Origin: Salinibacterium sp.
Lineage (GTDB): Bacteria; Actinomycetota; Actinomycetes; Actinomycetales; Microbacteriaceae
Assembly (NCBI GenBank): GCA_015234465.1
Contig: JADGNA010000008.1
Span: 744,001 to 808,000 of the forward strand
Reading direction: 5' to 3'
Length of the DNA: 64,000 nt
Within the stretch, counting starts at the first letter, position 1; each line of letters begins with the position of its first letter. Position numbers and translations under genes: made by a program. Below, one piece after another: positions 50,965-60,595 of the stretch. A model generated the notes under the pieces. It made no database searches. It was not told the origin of the DNA and was given only the letters and a program-made list of their open reading frames with translations.

Positions 50965-51696
50965 TTGGGACTTCTGGACAGCTTCGAGCGGGGGCTTGAG
51001 CGGGCGGTCAACGGCGCGTTCGCCAAGACCTTCAAGAGCGGTGTGCAGCCAGTCGACATCACGAGCGCCCTCAAGCGGGAACTCGACACGAATGCGGTCG
51101 TCGTCGCCCGCGATCGCATCCTGGTTCCCAACCGCTTCGTCGTGCGCCTCTCCCAGCCCGACCACGAGCGCATGTCGTCGATCGGCCCGACCCTCCTCGA
51201 CGAGCTGACCTCGCTCGTGCAGCAGCACGCGTCGCGCCAGGCGTACCAGTTCGCGGGCGGTGTCTCGATTCGCCTCCAGGCCGACGCCGAACTCAGCGAG
51301 GGAATCATCCGCATCGACTCGGAGAACGTCAAGGGCGATGTCGCCTGGGTTCCCGTGCTCGACATCAATGGCAGGCGTCACGCCATCACGAAGGCGCGCA
51401 CCGTGATCGGTCGCGGCAGCGATGCCGACATCACGGTGGATGACAGCAGCATCTCCCGCAAGCACGTCGAGATCCTGTGGGACGGCAAGCGCGGCCAGGT
51501 CAACGATCTCGGTTCCACGAACGGCTCAGAACTCAACGGCAAGCGCGTCTCGAAGGCGCCACTGCCGACCGACTCAGTGATTTCCATTGGCAGAACCCGT
51601 ATCGTTTTCCGAGTGCTCGCCCAGTCCGCAACGCTCGATGGTGCTGCGGATGCCCGGGGCGGGCCCTATGGCGACGAGCGACGGGGCGAGCGGTAG
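50965..51696 (+). CDS. fhaA: FHA-domain protein FhaA (DUF3662 + FHA)
   Basis: 243 residues. The N-terminal DUF3662 domain starts GLLDSFERGLERAVNGAFAKT; the C-terminal FHA domain has VIGRGSDADITVDDSSISRKHVEI and NDLGSTNGSELNGKRV, the phosphothreonine-binding surface. In mycobacteria FhaA binds the phosphorylated MviN/MurJ pseudokinase domain and controls peptidoglycan synthesis. The start is TTG 50965 with GAGGGA upstream. First gene of the seven-gene operon. Confidence 0.92.
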   Translation: MGLLDSFERGLERAVNGAFAKTFKSGVQPVDITSALKRELDTNAVVVARDRILVPNRFVVRLSQPDHERMSSIGPTLLDELTSLVQQHASRQAYQFAGGVSIRLQADAELSEGIIRIDSENVKGDVAWVPVLDINGRRHAITKARTVIGRGSDADITVDDSSISRKHVEILWDGKRGQVNDLGSTNGSELNGKRVSKAPLPTDSVISIGRTRIVFRVLAQSATLDGAADARGGPYGDERRGER

Positions 51697-52212
51697 ATGA
51701 GCGAACTGACACTCCTGCTCCTCAAGATGGGCTTCCTGCTGCTCCTCTGGGCGTTCATCTTCGCGATCGTCTACGCCCTGCGCTCCGACCTCTTCGGCGA
51801 GCGCGTGCGTCGGCTGCCTGCCCAGGCCGGCACTGCCGAGGCTCCCCCCTACGAGGCCCCTGTTGCGCAGCCCGCGCCGCGCCCTGTCGCCGCCGGTTCG
51901 CCCGCGGGCGGAGCCTCTGGCGTGGCGCGACGCCTCGTCATCACCTCCGGGGCGAAGGCCGGCACCGAGCTGACGCTCGACGACCAGCCGCTCACGATCG
52001 GGCGCTCCGGTGACAGTGGCCTTGTCATCCGTGATGACTACACATCGACCCACCACGCCCGCTTGATGCTGTGGGGCGACGAGTGGGTCATCCAGGACCT
52101 CGACTCCACCAACGGCACATTCCTCGAGGGCAAGCGCGTGATGGCGCCGACGCCCGTGCCCATCGGGGCGAGCGTCAAGATCGGCACGACGAGCTTCGAG
52201 CTGCGGCGGTAG
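51697..52212 (+). CDS. fhaB: FHA-domain membrane protein FhaB (FipA)
   Basis: 171 residues: one N-terminal membrane segment (LLLLKMGFLLLLWAFIFAIVY), an Ala/Pro linker, and a C-terminal FHA domain (TIGRSGDSGLVIRDDYTSTHHARL and DLDSTNGTFLEGKRV). Follows the fhaA stop with no gap (TAG, then ATG). In M. tuberculosis it is phosphorylated and joins FtsZ and FtsQ at the septum. Confidence 0.92.
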   Translation: MSELTLLLLKMGFLLLLWAFIFAIVYALRSDLFGERVRRLPAQAGTAEAPPYEAPVAQPAPRPVAAGSPAGGASGVARRLVITSGAKAGTELTLDDQPLTIGRSGDSGLVIRDDYTSTHHARLMLWGDEWVIQDLDSTNGTFLEGKRVMAPTPVPIGASVKIGTTSFELRR

Positions 52213-52214
52213 GC

Positions 52215-53450
52215 GTGTCGACAACCGTCAAGAGCGCCGCGGTCTCGCACGTCGGCAAGATCCGGTCCAACAACCAGGACTCTGGCTATGCCGGCCGTCA
52301 GCTCTTCGTGGTCGCCGATGGCATGGGCGGTCACGCGGGCGGCGACATCGCATCCGCTATTGCCGTCAACCGCATCGCGGAGGCCGATCGGGTCTTCAAC
52401 ACCGCCCATGACGCCGAGTTCGCGCTCCAGTCCGCACTCATCGCGGCGAACTCGCTCATCGCCGAGACGGTCTTCGACCACCCCGAGCTGACCGGCATGG
52501 GCACGACCGTGACGGCGATCCTGCGGGTCGACCACCAGTTGGCGATCGCCCATATCGGCGACTCGCGCCTCTACCTCTACCGCGCCGGCGTGCTCGAGCA
52601 GGTCACGATCGACCACACCTTCGTGCAGCGGCTCGTCGACAGCGGCCGCATCACGGCGGAGGAAGCGGCCGTGCATCCCCGGCGTTCGGTGCTCATGCGG
52701 GTGCTGGGCGATGTCGAGGCCTCGCCCGAGATCGACACGGCGATCGTCGAGACGGAGCCGGGCGACCGCTGGGTGCTGTGTTCCGACGGCCTCAGCAGCT
52801 ACGTCACAGAAGACAAGATCGCGGCGACCCTCAAGTCGCACCCCTCCCCCAAAGACGCCGCCGAGCGCCTTGTTCGGGAGAGCCTCGACCAGGGCGCGCC
52901 CGACAACGTCACGGTCGTCGTGGTCGACGTCGACCACACGCCCGACTCGGCGTCGAACCCGCCTGTCACGGTCGGCTCCGCCGCGCTTCCGCTCAGCTTC
53001 GAATCGGATGCGGGCCGCAAGCCCCTGCGCCTGCCCACCCTCCTCCTGCACCCCCTCAAGGCCGCGCCCGAGGACAGCCACTTCGAGCCCGAGTCCGACG
53101 AGTACCTCCAGGAGCTCATCGCGGAGGACCGGCGCCGCGCCATCCGTCGCCGCGTGACCTGGCTCGTCTCGGTGGGGCTCATCGCGGCACTCATCGTGAC
53201 GGGACTCGTCGTCGGCTACCGCTGGACGCAGACCCGCTACTACGTGGGCGCGAACGGCAACACGGTCGCGATCTTCAAGGGCGTGCAGCAGGGCATCGGG
53301 CCGATCTCGCTCTCCGAGATTCACGCCGAGACGAGCATCCGCATCGAATCGCTCTCGGACTTCGAGCGTCGCCAGGTGCTCGACACGATCACCGCTCGCG
53401 ACCTCGACGACGCCCGGGACATCATCGACAGGCTTGACCATGACGAGTGA
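52215..53450 (+). CDS. pstP: PPM-type Ser/Thr protein phosphatase PstP
   Basis: 411 residues. Catalytic PPM domain, residues about 1-235: RSNNQDSGYAG, VADGMGGHAGGD (metal Asp), IAHIGDSRLYLYR, LCSDGLSSYV and GAPDNVTVVVVDV. One membrane segment (about 315-335) and a short extracytoplasmic domain follow. It reverses PknA/PknB phosphorylation. The start is GTG 52215, two bases after the fhaB stop; the 3' end overlaps rodA by 11 bases. Confidence 0.94.
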   Translation: MSTTVKSAAVSHVGKIRSNNQDSGYAGRQLFVVADGMGGHAGGDIASAIAVNRIAEADRVFNTAHDAEFALQSALIAANSLIAETVFDHPELTGMGTTVTAILRVDHQLAIAHIGDSRLYLYRAGVLEQVTIDHTFVQRLVDSGRITAEEAAVHPRRSVLMRVLGDVEASPEIDTAIVETEPGDRWVLCSDGLSSYVTEDKIAATLKSHPSPKDAAERLVRESLDQGAPDNVTVVVVDVDHTPDSASNPPVTVGSAALPLSFESDAGRKPLRLPTLLLHPLKAAPEDSHFEPESDEYLQELIAEDRRRAIRRRVTWLVSVGLIAALIVTGLVVGYRWTQTRYYVGANGNTVAIFKGVQQGIGPISLSEIHAETSIRIESLSDFERRQVLDTITARDLDDARDIIDRLDHDE

Positions 53451-54822
53451 TACCGCCTCGGCCACGACCGACACCGCGAGCATCCGCGTGAGGCTGCGCC
53501 AGCCGGCGCGCCTGCGCAACCTCGAGCTCATCCTCGTGCTCGTCGCCTGCGGCATCAACGGCGCCTCGATGGCGCTCGTGCAGCTGGGCGTGAACGGCGC
53601 CGTCGACACGAGCGTCATCCTCGTCGCGGGGGGCCTCGCCGTGCTCGTGCTGGCGATGCACCTCGTGCTGCGCGTCACGGCACCGCAGGCAGACCCGTTC
53701 ATCCTGCCGATCGTGACGCTGCTCAATGGCCTCGGCATCGCGCAGATCTACCGCATCGACCTTGCCGAGGGCTTCAGCGGATGGGGTGCCGCGGGCGTGC
53801 GCCAGATCGCCTGGTCGGCGATCGCGATCCTTGCCGCGATCGGCGTCGTCATCGCGATCCGCAACCATCGCGTGCTGCAGCGCTACCGCTTCGTCTCGAT
53901 GTTCACGGGAATCGTGCTGCTGCTGCTGCCCATGCTGCCGCTCCTCGGCCACGAGGTCTACGGCGCGCAGATCTGGATCCGGGTCGGCGGTTTCACCTTC
54001 CAGCCGGGCGAGCTCGCGAAGATCGCCCTCGCGATCTTCTTCGCCGCCTACCTCGTCGAGAGCCGAGACAGCCTCTCGATGGTTGGCAAGAAGGTGCTGG
54101 GCATCCGCTTTCCACGAGCGCGCGACCTCGGCCCCATCCTCGTCATCTGGGCGGCCGCAATGGCGGTGCTCATCTTCCAGCGCGACCTCGGCACCTCGCT
54201 CCTCTACTTCGGCCTGTTCCTCGTCATGATCTACGTCGCGACGGGCCGGGCGAGCTGGATCCTCCTGGGGCTTGGGCTCTTCGTCGGCGGCGCGGTGCTC
54301 GCCAGCCAGCTCCTCGGTTACGTTGGCGGCCGCTTCCGTGGCTGGCTCGACCCCTTCAACCAGGAGGTCTACGACGCGGTCGGCGGTAGCTGGCAGCTCG
54401 TGCAGGGGCTCTTCGGCATCGCCAACGGTGGGCTCATCGGAACGGGACTCGGCCAGGGGCGTCCCGACCTCGTGGCGCTCGCGCAGAGTGACTTCATCAT
54501 CGCGAGCCTCACGGAGGAACTCGGGCTCACGGGCCTCTTCGCGATCCTCGCGCTCTACCTGCTCTTCGTCTCGCGCGGCTTCCGCATCGGCTTCGCCGGC
54601 CAGGATGACTTCGGTCGCCTGCTCGGGGTCGGCCTCGCCTTCGTCGTCGCGCTCCAGGTCTTCATCGTCGTGGGCGGCGTGACTCGCGTCATCCCGTTGA
54701 CGGGACTCACGGCACCCTTCCTCGCCGCCGGTGGATCCTCGCTCGTGGCCAACTGGATCATCGCGGCGATCCTGCTGCGCCTCTCCGACACGATTCGCAA
54801 CCAGGCGAGATTGGTGGTGTGA
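53440..54822 (+). CDS. rodA: SEDS-family peptidoglycan glycosyltransferase RodA/FtsW
   Basis: 460 residues, about ten membrane segments. SEDS hallmarks: RVGGFTFQPGELAKIALAIF, FQRDLGTSLLYFGLFLVM, QSDFIIASLTEELGLTG (catalytic Asp region is upstream in the WLDPF loop) and VTRVIPLTGLTAPFLAAGGSS. Polymerises lipid II with the adjacent PbpA. ATG 53440 overlaps pstP; TTG 53434 is possible but less likely. Confidence 0.94.
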   Translation: MTSDTASATTDTASIRVRLRQPARLRNLELILVLVACGINGASMALVQLGVNGAVDTSVILVAGGLAVLVLAMHLVLRVTAPQADPFILPIVTLLNGLGIAQIYRIDLAEGFSGWGAAGVRQIAWSAIAILAAIGVVIAIRNHRVLQRYRFVSMFTGIVLLLLPMLPLLGHEVYGAQIWIRVGGFTFQPGELAKIALAIFFAAYLVESRDSLSMVGKKVLGIRFPRARDLGPILVIWAAAMAVLIFQRDLGTSLLYFGLFLVMIYVATGRASWILLGLGLFVGGAVLASQLLGYVGGRFRGWLDPFNQEVYDAVGGSWQLVQGLFGIANGGLIGTGLGQGRPDLVALAQSDFIIASLTEELGLTGLFAILALYLLFVSRGFRIGFAGQDDFGRLLGVGLAFVVALQVFIVVGGVTRVIPLTGLTAPFLAAGGSSLVANWIIAAILLRLSDTIRNQARLVV

Positions 54823-54823
54823 C

Positions 54824-56263
54824 GTGAACAGGGAACTCAAGCGGGTCAGTGCGGCGGTGCTGCTCATGTTCGTGGCGCTGTTCGCGTCCGGCACGATCAT
54901 CACGGTCTTCCAGGAGGAGAACCTGCGGGCCGATCCGCGCAACGTGCGCACGCTCTACGCGAGCTTCTCGGCCGAGCGAGGCCCGATTCTCGTCGACGGC
55001 GCCCCCGTCGCGGAGTCCACCCCTGTGGACACCGACTTCAAGTTCCAGCGCGTCTACAACAACCCGCTGCTCTACTCGCACGTCACGGGGTACTACACGC
55101 TCAACCAGGGCAATGCGGGCATCGAGGGTGCCCTCAACGACTACCTCACGGGCACGGCCAATGACCAGTTCTTCGACCAGCTGAGCTCGATCTTCACGGG
55201 CGCCTCCCCCAAGGGCGCCGCGGTCGAGCTCACGATCGACCCGGTGCTGCAGCAGGCCGCATGGGATGCGCTCGGCGACTACCGCGGATCCGTCGTCGCG
55301 ATTGACCCGGCGACGGGGGCGATCCTCGCGATGGTCTCAAAGCCGTCCTTCGACCCGAACCTCCTCGCTGCACACGACACAAGTTCCGTCATCTCGGCCT
55401 ACGAGCAGCTCAGCGCCGACCCAACGTCACCGCTCGACAACCGCGCGCTCGCTGGCGACCTCTACCACCCCGGATCCGTCTTCAAGGTGCTCACGACGGC
55501 GGCGGCCATCGACAGCGGCGCCTACGAGCCCGACACCGCGATCGCGAACCCGCCGACGCTCAAGCTGCCGCTCAGCAACTCGGTCATCTCCAACGCGGAG
55601 GGCGGCACGTGCGGCGGCGGCGAGACCGTTTCACTGCGGGATGCCCTGCGGCTCTCCTGCAACATCCCCTTCGCCCAGATCGGCTCCTCCCTTGGTGAGG
55701 ACGTGCTGGGCGAGTACGCGGAGGCCTTCGGTTTCGGTGACCGTGTGCAGGTGCCCATGCCCGCCACCGCGAGCGTCTTCCCCGACGACATGGACGAGCC
55801 GCAGCTCATGCTGTCGTCGTTCGGGCAGGCGAGCGTGCGCACGACGCCCCTGCAGATCGCGATGGTGACGGCGGCTGTCGCCAACGGCGGCACGCTCATG
55901 CAGCCGACGCTCGTCGAGCGCATCCTGGCCCCGGACCTGACGGAACTCGTCGCGTTCGAGCCGAGCGTCTACAGCGAACCGATCAGTGCCGAGACGGCGG
56001 AGACGATGGTGCCGATGATGGTCGCGAACGTGGCCAATGGGGCTGCCAGTAATGCAAGAATGAACGGAGTCGACGTGGGCGGTAAGACCGGCACGGCACA
56101 GAACTCGGAGGGGACACCAAACACCCTCTGGTTCACGGGGTTCGCTCCCGCGTCAGACCCACAGATTGCGATCGCGGTCGTCGTCGAGAATGGTTCCGGT
56201 TTCGGCAACCAGGTCGCCGCGCCGATCGCCAAGAAGGTATTTGAGGCGGTGCTGAGCAAATGA
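54824..56263 (+). CDS. pbpA: Class B penicillin-binding protein PbpA
   Basis: 479 residues, a D,D-transpeptidase working with RodA. N-terminal membrane anchor ([20 protein letters not shown]), a dimerisation domain, then the transpeptidase: [15 protein letters not shown] (nucleophile Ser), [10 protein letters not shown] (SxN) and [13 protein letters not shown] (KTG). The start is GTG 54824, one base after the rodA stop; the stop overlaps pknA (ATGA). Confidence 0.94.
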   Translation: MNRELKRVSAAVLLMFVALFASGTIITVFQEENLRADPRNVRTLYASFSAERGPILVDGAPVAESTPVDTDFKFQRVYNNPLLYSHVTGYYTLNQGNAGIEGALNDYLTGTANDQFFDQLSSIFTGASPKGAAVELTIDPVLQQAAWDALGDYRGSVVAIDPATGAILAMVSKPSFDPNLLAAHDTSSVISAYEQLSADPTSPLDNRALAGDLYHPGSVFKVLTTAAAIDSGAYEPDTAIANPPTLKLPLSNSVISNAEGGTCGGGETVSLRDALRLSCNIPFAQIGSSLGEDVLGEYAEAFGFGDRVQVPMPATASVFPDDMDEPQLMLSSFGQASVRTTPLQIAMVTAAVANGGTLMQPTLVERILAPDLTELVAFEPSVYSEPISAETAETMVPMMVANVANGAASNARMNGVDVGGKTGTAQNSEGTPNTLWFTGFAPASDPQIAIAVVVENGSGFGNQVAAPIAKKVFEAVLSK

Positions 56264-58008
56264 GACCCACGAGTGGCCTCACCTTCGGTGGTCGTTACCA
56301 GCTGTCGAGCCGTGTCGCGATCGGCGGCATGGGCGAGGTATGGCAGGCGACCGACCTGGTCATCGGTCGCACCGTCGCGATCAAGATCCTCAAGGACGAG
56401 TACCTGGGCGACCCGGGCTTCCTTGAGCGTTTCCGCGCGGAGGCACGGCACGCCGCCCTCGTCAACCACGAGGGCATCGCGAATGTCTTCGACTACGGCG
56501 AGGAAGACGGCAGCGCCTACCTCGTCATGGAGCTCGTGCCGGGCGAGGCGCTCTCGACGATCCTCGAGCGGGAGCGCGTGCTCTCGACCGACCGCGTGCT
56601 CGACATCGTGGCCCAGACGGCATCCGCGCTCCATGCTGCCCACGCAGCTGGTCTCGTGCACCGCGACATCAAGCCGGGCAACCTGCTGATCACGCCAGAC
56701 GGCCGCGTCAAGATCACCGACTTCGGCATCGCGCGCATCGCCGACCAGGTGCCGCTCACGGCAACAGGCCAGGTCATGGGCACCGTGCAGTACCTCTCGC
56801 CCGAGCAGGCGAGCGGGCATCCGGCCTCCCCCACGACCGACATCTACTCGCTCGGCATCGTTGCCTACGAGGCCCTCGCGGGCCGCCGCCCCTTCACGGG
56901 TGAATCGCAGGTCGCGATCGCGATGGCGCAGATCAACGAGCAGCCGCCGGACCTTCCAGGCAACATCGCCGAGCCCGTACGGAACCTTGTCTACTCGTGC
57001 ATCGCCAAGAGCCCGGCCGAGCGTCCCGCCTCCGCGGCCCACCTGGCGCGGGCGTCCCAGGCGCTGCGGCGCGGGGATGTCGCGGGTGCGACAGCCGCGG
57101 TCCCCGGCGTGGGCGGCACGGCCGGCTTCACGAGCCTCATCACGCCCGGCGCGGCCGACACCTCGGCCGCGACCCGTGTGCTTCCCGCGGCGGGCGCCGG
57201 CGCAGGTGCTGCGCCCCAGTCCCGTGCGGAAGCTGCTGCTGCCGCCGCCGCGCTCGGCGAGGATGAGAAGAAGCGCAACCCGTGGACGTGGCCGCTCATC
57301 GTGCTCGTCGGCGTGCTGCTCGTCGCGCTCATCGGCGTCATCATCGCGATGGCGCTCTCACCCGACGATGACCCCAGTCCCTCGGAGTCGACCACGAGGT
57401 CCGCGAGCCCCCGCCCCTCGTCGGCGTCTCCGTCCCCAAGCGACACGAAGGTGCGGCTAACGGAGGCTGACCTCCTCGGCAAGACCGAGGCGGAGGCGCG
57501 CAGCATCCTCGAGGGGATGGAGCTCACGCCCGACATCACGCCGGGCGACTACGCGCCCGAGCCAAACCAGGCCGGGCTCGTCTACCGGGTGAACCCGACG
57601 GGCAACCTCGACAAGGGCGCCGTCGTCACCGTCAAGGTCTACGCCGTCATCCCAGACCCGACACCGCCCTCCGCCCCCACAGGCCCGGCGAGCAACGTCG
57701 AGGTGCTGCCAGGGCAGAACGTGAACATCACGTGGCCCAGCTACCAGGGCTGCCCTCCCGGCACGAGCCACACGGCCTACCGCGTGACGGTCAACGGCGC
57801 GACGCACTCGGTCTCCAACCCGATCGCACCCTCGACGACCAACATCACCCTCGTGTCCGACGCCCCGGGCACCGTGACGTTCTCGTACCACGCGGAGTGC
57901 TCCGGCATCCGTTCACCCGAGTCCCCCCAGATCAGCTACATCGTGAGCCCTGAGGAAGAGACGCCGCAGCCCCCCGGCGACGGCGAGGGTGAGGGCGAGG
58001 GCGAGTAG
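56260..58008 (+). CDS. pknA: Ser/Thr protein kinase PknA with one PASTA and an Fn3-like domain
   Basis: 582 residues. Kinase domain (13-275): [46 protein letters not shown] and [15 protein letters not shown] juxtamembrane linker and one membrane segment ([20 protein letters not shown]) follow. The extracytoplasmic part has one PASTA repeat ([20 protein letters not shown]), a fibronectin-III/Ig-like stretch with two Cys, and an acidic Gly-Glu repeat tail. Mycobacterial PknA lacks such an ectodomain. First base overlaps pbpA. Confidence 0.92.
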   Translation: MRPTSGLTFGGRYQLSSRVAIGGMGEVWQATDLVIGRTVAIKILKDEYLGDPGFLERFRAEARHAALVNHEGIANVFDYGEEDGSAYLVMELVPGEALSTILERERVLSTDRVLDIVAQTASALHAAHAAGLVHRDIKPGNLLITPDGRVKITDFGIARIADQVPLTATGQVMGTVQYLSPEQASGHPASPTTDIYSLGIVAYEALAGRRPFTGESQVAIAMAQINEQPPDLPGNIAEPVRNLVYSCIAKSPAERPASAAHLARASQALRRGDVAGATAAVPGVGGTAGFTSLITPGAADTSAATRVLPAAGAGAGAAPQSRAEAAAAAAALGEDEKKRNPWTWPLIVLVGVLLVALIGVIIAMALSPDDDPSPSESTTRSASPRPSSASPSPSDTKVRLTEADLLGKTEAEARSILEGMELTPDITPGDYAPEPNQAGLVYRVNPTGNLDKGAVVTVKVYAVIPDPTPPSAPTGPASNVEVLPGQNVNITWPSYQGCPPGTSHTAYRVTVNGATHSVSNPIAPSTTNITLVSDAPGTVTFSYHAECSGIRSPESPQISYIVSPEEETPQPPGDGEGEGEGE

Positions 58009-58045
58009 CCCGCTGGTCGCCGCAGGGAGACGTCCATGCAGCGAA

Positions 58046-58051
58046 TAGACT
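58046..58051 (+). promoter_or_regulatory. Possible -10 TAGACT of pknB
   Basis: TAGACT lies 33 bases before the pknB start in the only sizeable gap (76 bases) of the operon, so pknB may have its own promoter as well. Confidence 0.35.
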
Positions 58052-58084
58052 GCTAGGCGTCGACCTATTCACCTGGAGAGAGAA

Positions 58085-59779
58085 TTGACTGAAGATACTC
58101 GGCTGCTCGCCGGCAGGTATCAGATCGGCAAGCTCATCGGCCGGGGCGGCATGGCCGATGTGCACGTGGGCACCGACACCCGGCTCGGGCGTCGCGTGGC
58201 GATCAAGCTGCTGAAGCCCTCTCTCGCAACAGACCCCAACTTCCGCCTGCTCTTCCGCGAAGAGGCGCAGAAGGCAGCACGGATGGCGCACCCCACGATC
58301 GTCCGTGTCTACGACGCGGGCGAGGAGACGGTCGCCGACGAGAACGGCATCGAGACCCAGGTGCCCTTCATCGTCATGGAGTACGTCGATGGGCGACTGC
58401 TCAAGGACATCATCGCCGACGGCCCCCTCGAGCCGCGCGAGGCCGTGCGCATCGTCGACGGCATCCTGACGGCCCTCGAATACAGCCACCGCGCGCTCGT
58501 CGTGCACCGCGACATCAAGCCCGGCAACGTCATGGTGACGCACAACGGCCAGGTCAAGGTCATGGACTTCGGCATCGCGCGCGCCGTGAGTGACAACTCT
58601 GCGACCGTCGCCGACACGAGCAAGGTCCTCGGCACGGCCCAGTACTTCTCGCCGGAACAGGCGAAGGGCGAGACGGTGGATGCCCGCACCGACCTCTATT
58701 CGACGGGCGTCGTGCTCTTCGAGATGCTCACGGGCCAGCCGCCGTTCCGCGGTGACCGTGCGGCCGCCGTCGCGTACCAGCACATCAGCGAGGCGCCGCT
58801 TCCCCCGAGCTCGCTGAACCCCAAGGTCTCGCCCGCCCTCGACGTCGTCGTGCTGCACGCGCTCGAGAAGGACAAGTTCGAGCGCTTCCAGACGGCGGCG
58901 GAGTTCCGCGAGGAGGTCGAGCTCGCGGCATCCGGCGAGGTTCCCACCCGCAAGGTGCCCGCGGCCAGTGACTTCAACGCAACCCTCTTCGGCGTGAACC
59001 CGACGGCCGCCGCCGGTTCCGAGGCCGCGATCCGACAGCTCTCCGCCGAGAACACGGAACGCGCCGTGCGCACCCAGAACCGGCCGCCCGTCGCCTGGAT
59101 CTGGGCCGGCGTCGCGGTCATCGCGGCCATGCTCGTCGCCCTCGCGATCTGGGTGGTCAATCTCCCGCCGAGCACGATCGGCAACACGATCTCGGTCGAG
59201 GTTCCTGACATTGTTGGGCAGCAGTACGAGAGCGGCGCACAGGAGATGCAGGATGCGAGCCTGACCCCGTCGCGCATCGACACCGCGAGCGACGAGGTAC
59301 CGCGCGGCGAGGTCATCCGCACCGACCCGACGCCGGGCACGAGGGTCGCCGCTGAGCAGACCATCCGCATCTATGTATCGCAGGGCCCAGCGTCCGTCTC
59401 GGTGCCGTCGCTGTCGAACCTCACGCAGGAGGCCGCCACCCAAGCGCTCACCGACCGCAAGCTCGAGGTCGGTGCGGTCAGCGAGGAGAACTCCTCGACC
59501 CTGCCGCCGGGAACTGTCATCCGCAGCGATCCCAACGCCGGCGCGATCGTGCAGGAGGGTGATTCGGTCGACCTCGTGGTCTCGAGCGGACTCGTGACGG
59601 TGCCGGAGGTCGTCGGCCAGCCGATCGGCACGGCCAACTCGATGCTCGTCGCGCTCCAGCTCGTGCCTGTGCCGAACCCCGACTTCAACTGCTCGGGCAA
59701 CATCGTGACGGGGCAGAGCCTCGCGCCCGGTGACCACCCGCAGCAGTCGCAGGTGACGATCACCTACTGCGCGGGCTGA
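58085..59779 (+). CDS. pknB: Ser/Thr protein kinase PknB with PASTA domains
   Basis: 564 residues. Kinase domain (11-275): [50 protein letters not shown] and LGTAQYFSPEQAKGE. A membrane segment near 340-360 (AWIWAGVAVIAAMLVALAIW) is followed by three PASTA repeats (VPDIVGQQYESGAQEM, VPSLSNLTQEAATQAL, VPEVVGQPIGTANSML) that bind muropeptides in the family. The start is TTG 58085 with GGAGAGAG upstream. Confidence 0.94.
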   Translation: MTEDTRLLAGRYQIGKLIGRGGMADVHVGTDTRLGRRVAIKLLKPSLATDPNFRLLFREEAQKAARMAHPTIVRVYDAGEETVADENGIETQVPFIVMEYVDGRLLKDIIADGPLEPREAVRIVDGILTALEYSHRALVVHRDIKPGNVMVTHNGQVKVMDFGIARAVSDNSATVADTSKVLGTAQYFSPEQAKGETVDARTDLYSTGVVLFEMLTGQPPFRGDRAAAVAYQHISEAPLPPSSLNPKVSPALDVVVLHALEKDKFERFQTAAEFREEVELAASGEVPTRKVPAASDFNATLFGVNPTAAAGSEAAIRQLSAENTERAVRTQNRPPVAWIWAGVAVIAAMLVALAIWVVNLPPSTIGNTISVEVPDIVGQQYESGAQEMQDASLTPSRIDTASDEVPRGEVIRTDPTPGTRVAAEQTIRIYVSQGPASVSVPSLSNLTQEAATQALTDRKLEVGAVSEENSSTLPPGTVIRSDPNAGAIVQEGDSVDLVVSSGLVTVPEVVGQPIGTANSMLVALQLVPVPNPDFNCSGNIVTGQSLAPGDHPQQSQVTITYCAG

Positions 59780-59804
59780 GCCCGCCTAGGAACCCGGATG
59801 CGTC

Positions 59805-60443
59805 TCAGGCGAGGGTGACGAGGGGCGCGAGCCCCTTTGCCCGCTCGGGCGCCTCGCTGAGTCCCGCGACGCTGAGCCAGTTGGCGAGCATCGCGTGGCC
59901 ACCCTGCGTGAGCACCGACTCGGGGTGGAACTGCACGCCGAAGATGGGCGCGCTCGCGTGGCGGAGGCCCATGATGACCCCGCCGTCCGTGCGCGCGTTG
60001 ACCGTGAGGTCATCGGGAACGGTCGAGTCGACGACCGCGAGCGAGTGGTACCGCGTCGCGGTGAATGGCGCGGGCACTCCGTCATAGAAGGCGCTGCCGT
60101 CGTGTTCGACGAGCGAGGTCTTGCCGTGCATGAGTTCGTCGGCGTGTGTCACGACGCCGCCGAAGGCCTCGGCGATCGCCTGGTGACCGAGGCAGACCCC
60201 GAGCAGCGGCGTCTCCGACTCGAGTGCCGCGTGCACCATCGTGATCGAGACGCCGGCGTTGGCGGGCGTGCCGGGGCCGGGTGAGAGCAGCACGGCGTCG
60301 TACTCGGCAACGCGGTCAGCCGCCTCGCTTGCGGCGAACGCGTCGTTGCGCACGACCTCCGTCTCGGCGCCGAGCTGCAGCAGGTAGCCGTTCAGCGTGT
60401 AGACGAAGCTGTCGTAGTTGTCGATGACGAGCACCTTGGTCAT
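59805..60443 (-). CDS. trpG: Glutamine amidotransferase TrpG/PabA
   Basis: 212 residues, class I glutamine amidotransferase: VIDNYDSFVYTLNGYL, LLSPGPGTPANAGVS, GVCLGHQAIAEAFG with nucleophile Cys, and VQFHPESVLTQGG with the His-Glu pair. It supplies ammonia to anthranilate or aminodeoxychorismate synthase; no trpE or pabB is adjacent, so the partner lies elsewhere. Start ATG 60443 overlaps the small membrane protein gene (ATGA). Convergent with pknB. Confidence 0.93.
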   Translation of the reverse strand: MTKVLVIDNYDSFVYTLNGYLLQLGAETEVVRNDAFAASEAADRVAEYDAVLLSPGPGTPANAGVSITMVHAALESETPLLGVCLGHQAIAEAFGGVVTHADELMHGKTSLVEHDGSAFYDGVPAPFTATRYHSLAVVDSTVPDDLTVNARTDGGVIMGLRHASAPIFGVQFHPESVLTQGGHAMLANWLSVAGLSEAPERAKGLAPLVTLA

Positions 60444-60595
60444 TCGACGGTCACCTCCGGAACGCTGATGAATGTGTTGACCCATGGGAAGACCCAGAGC
60501 ACGAGGGCTGCCAGGACTGCCGCAAGGATGATGATCACGAGCAGGATGCGAAGCCAGAGCGGGCCCGGCAGTATCCGCCACAGTGCAGCGTACAT
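60440..60595 (-). CDS. Small single-pass membrane protein between srtE and trpG
   Basis: 51 residues: MYAALWRILPGPLWLRIL, then one hydrophobic segment (LLVIIILAAVLAALVLWVF) and an acidic end. Its ATG shares a base with the sortase stop (TGATG) and its stop overlaps the trpG start, so all three are coupled. Similar short proteins occur at this spot in other actinobacteria; function unknown. Confidence 0.8.
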   Translation of the reverse strand: MYAALWRILPGPLWLRILLVIIILAAVLAALVLWVFPWVNTFISVPEVTVE

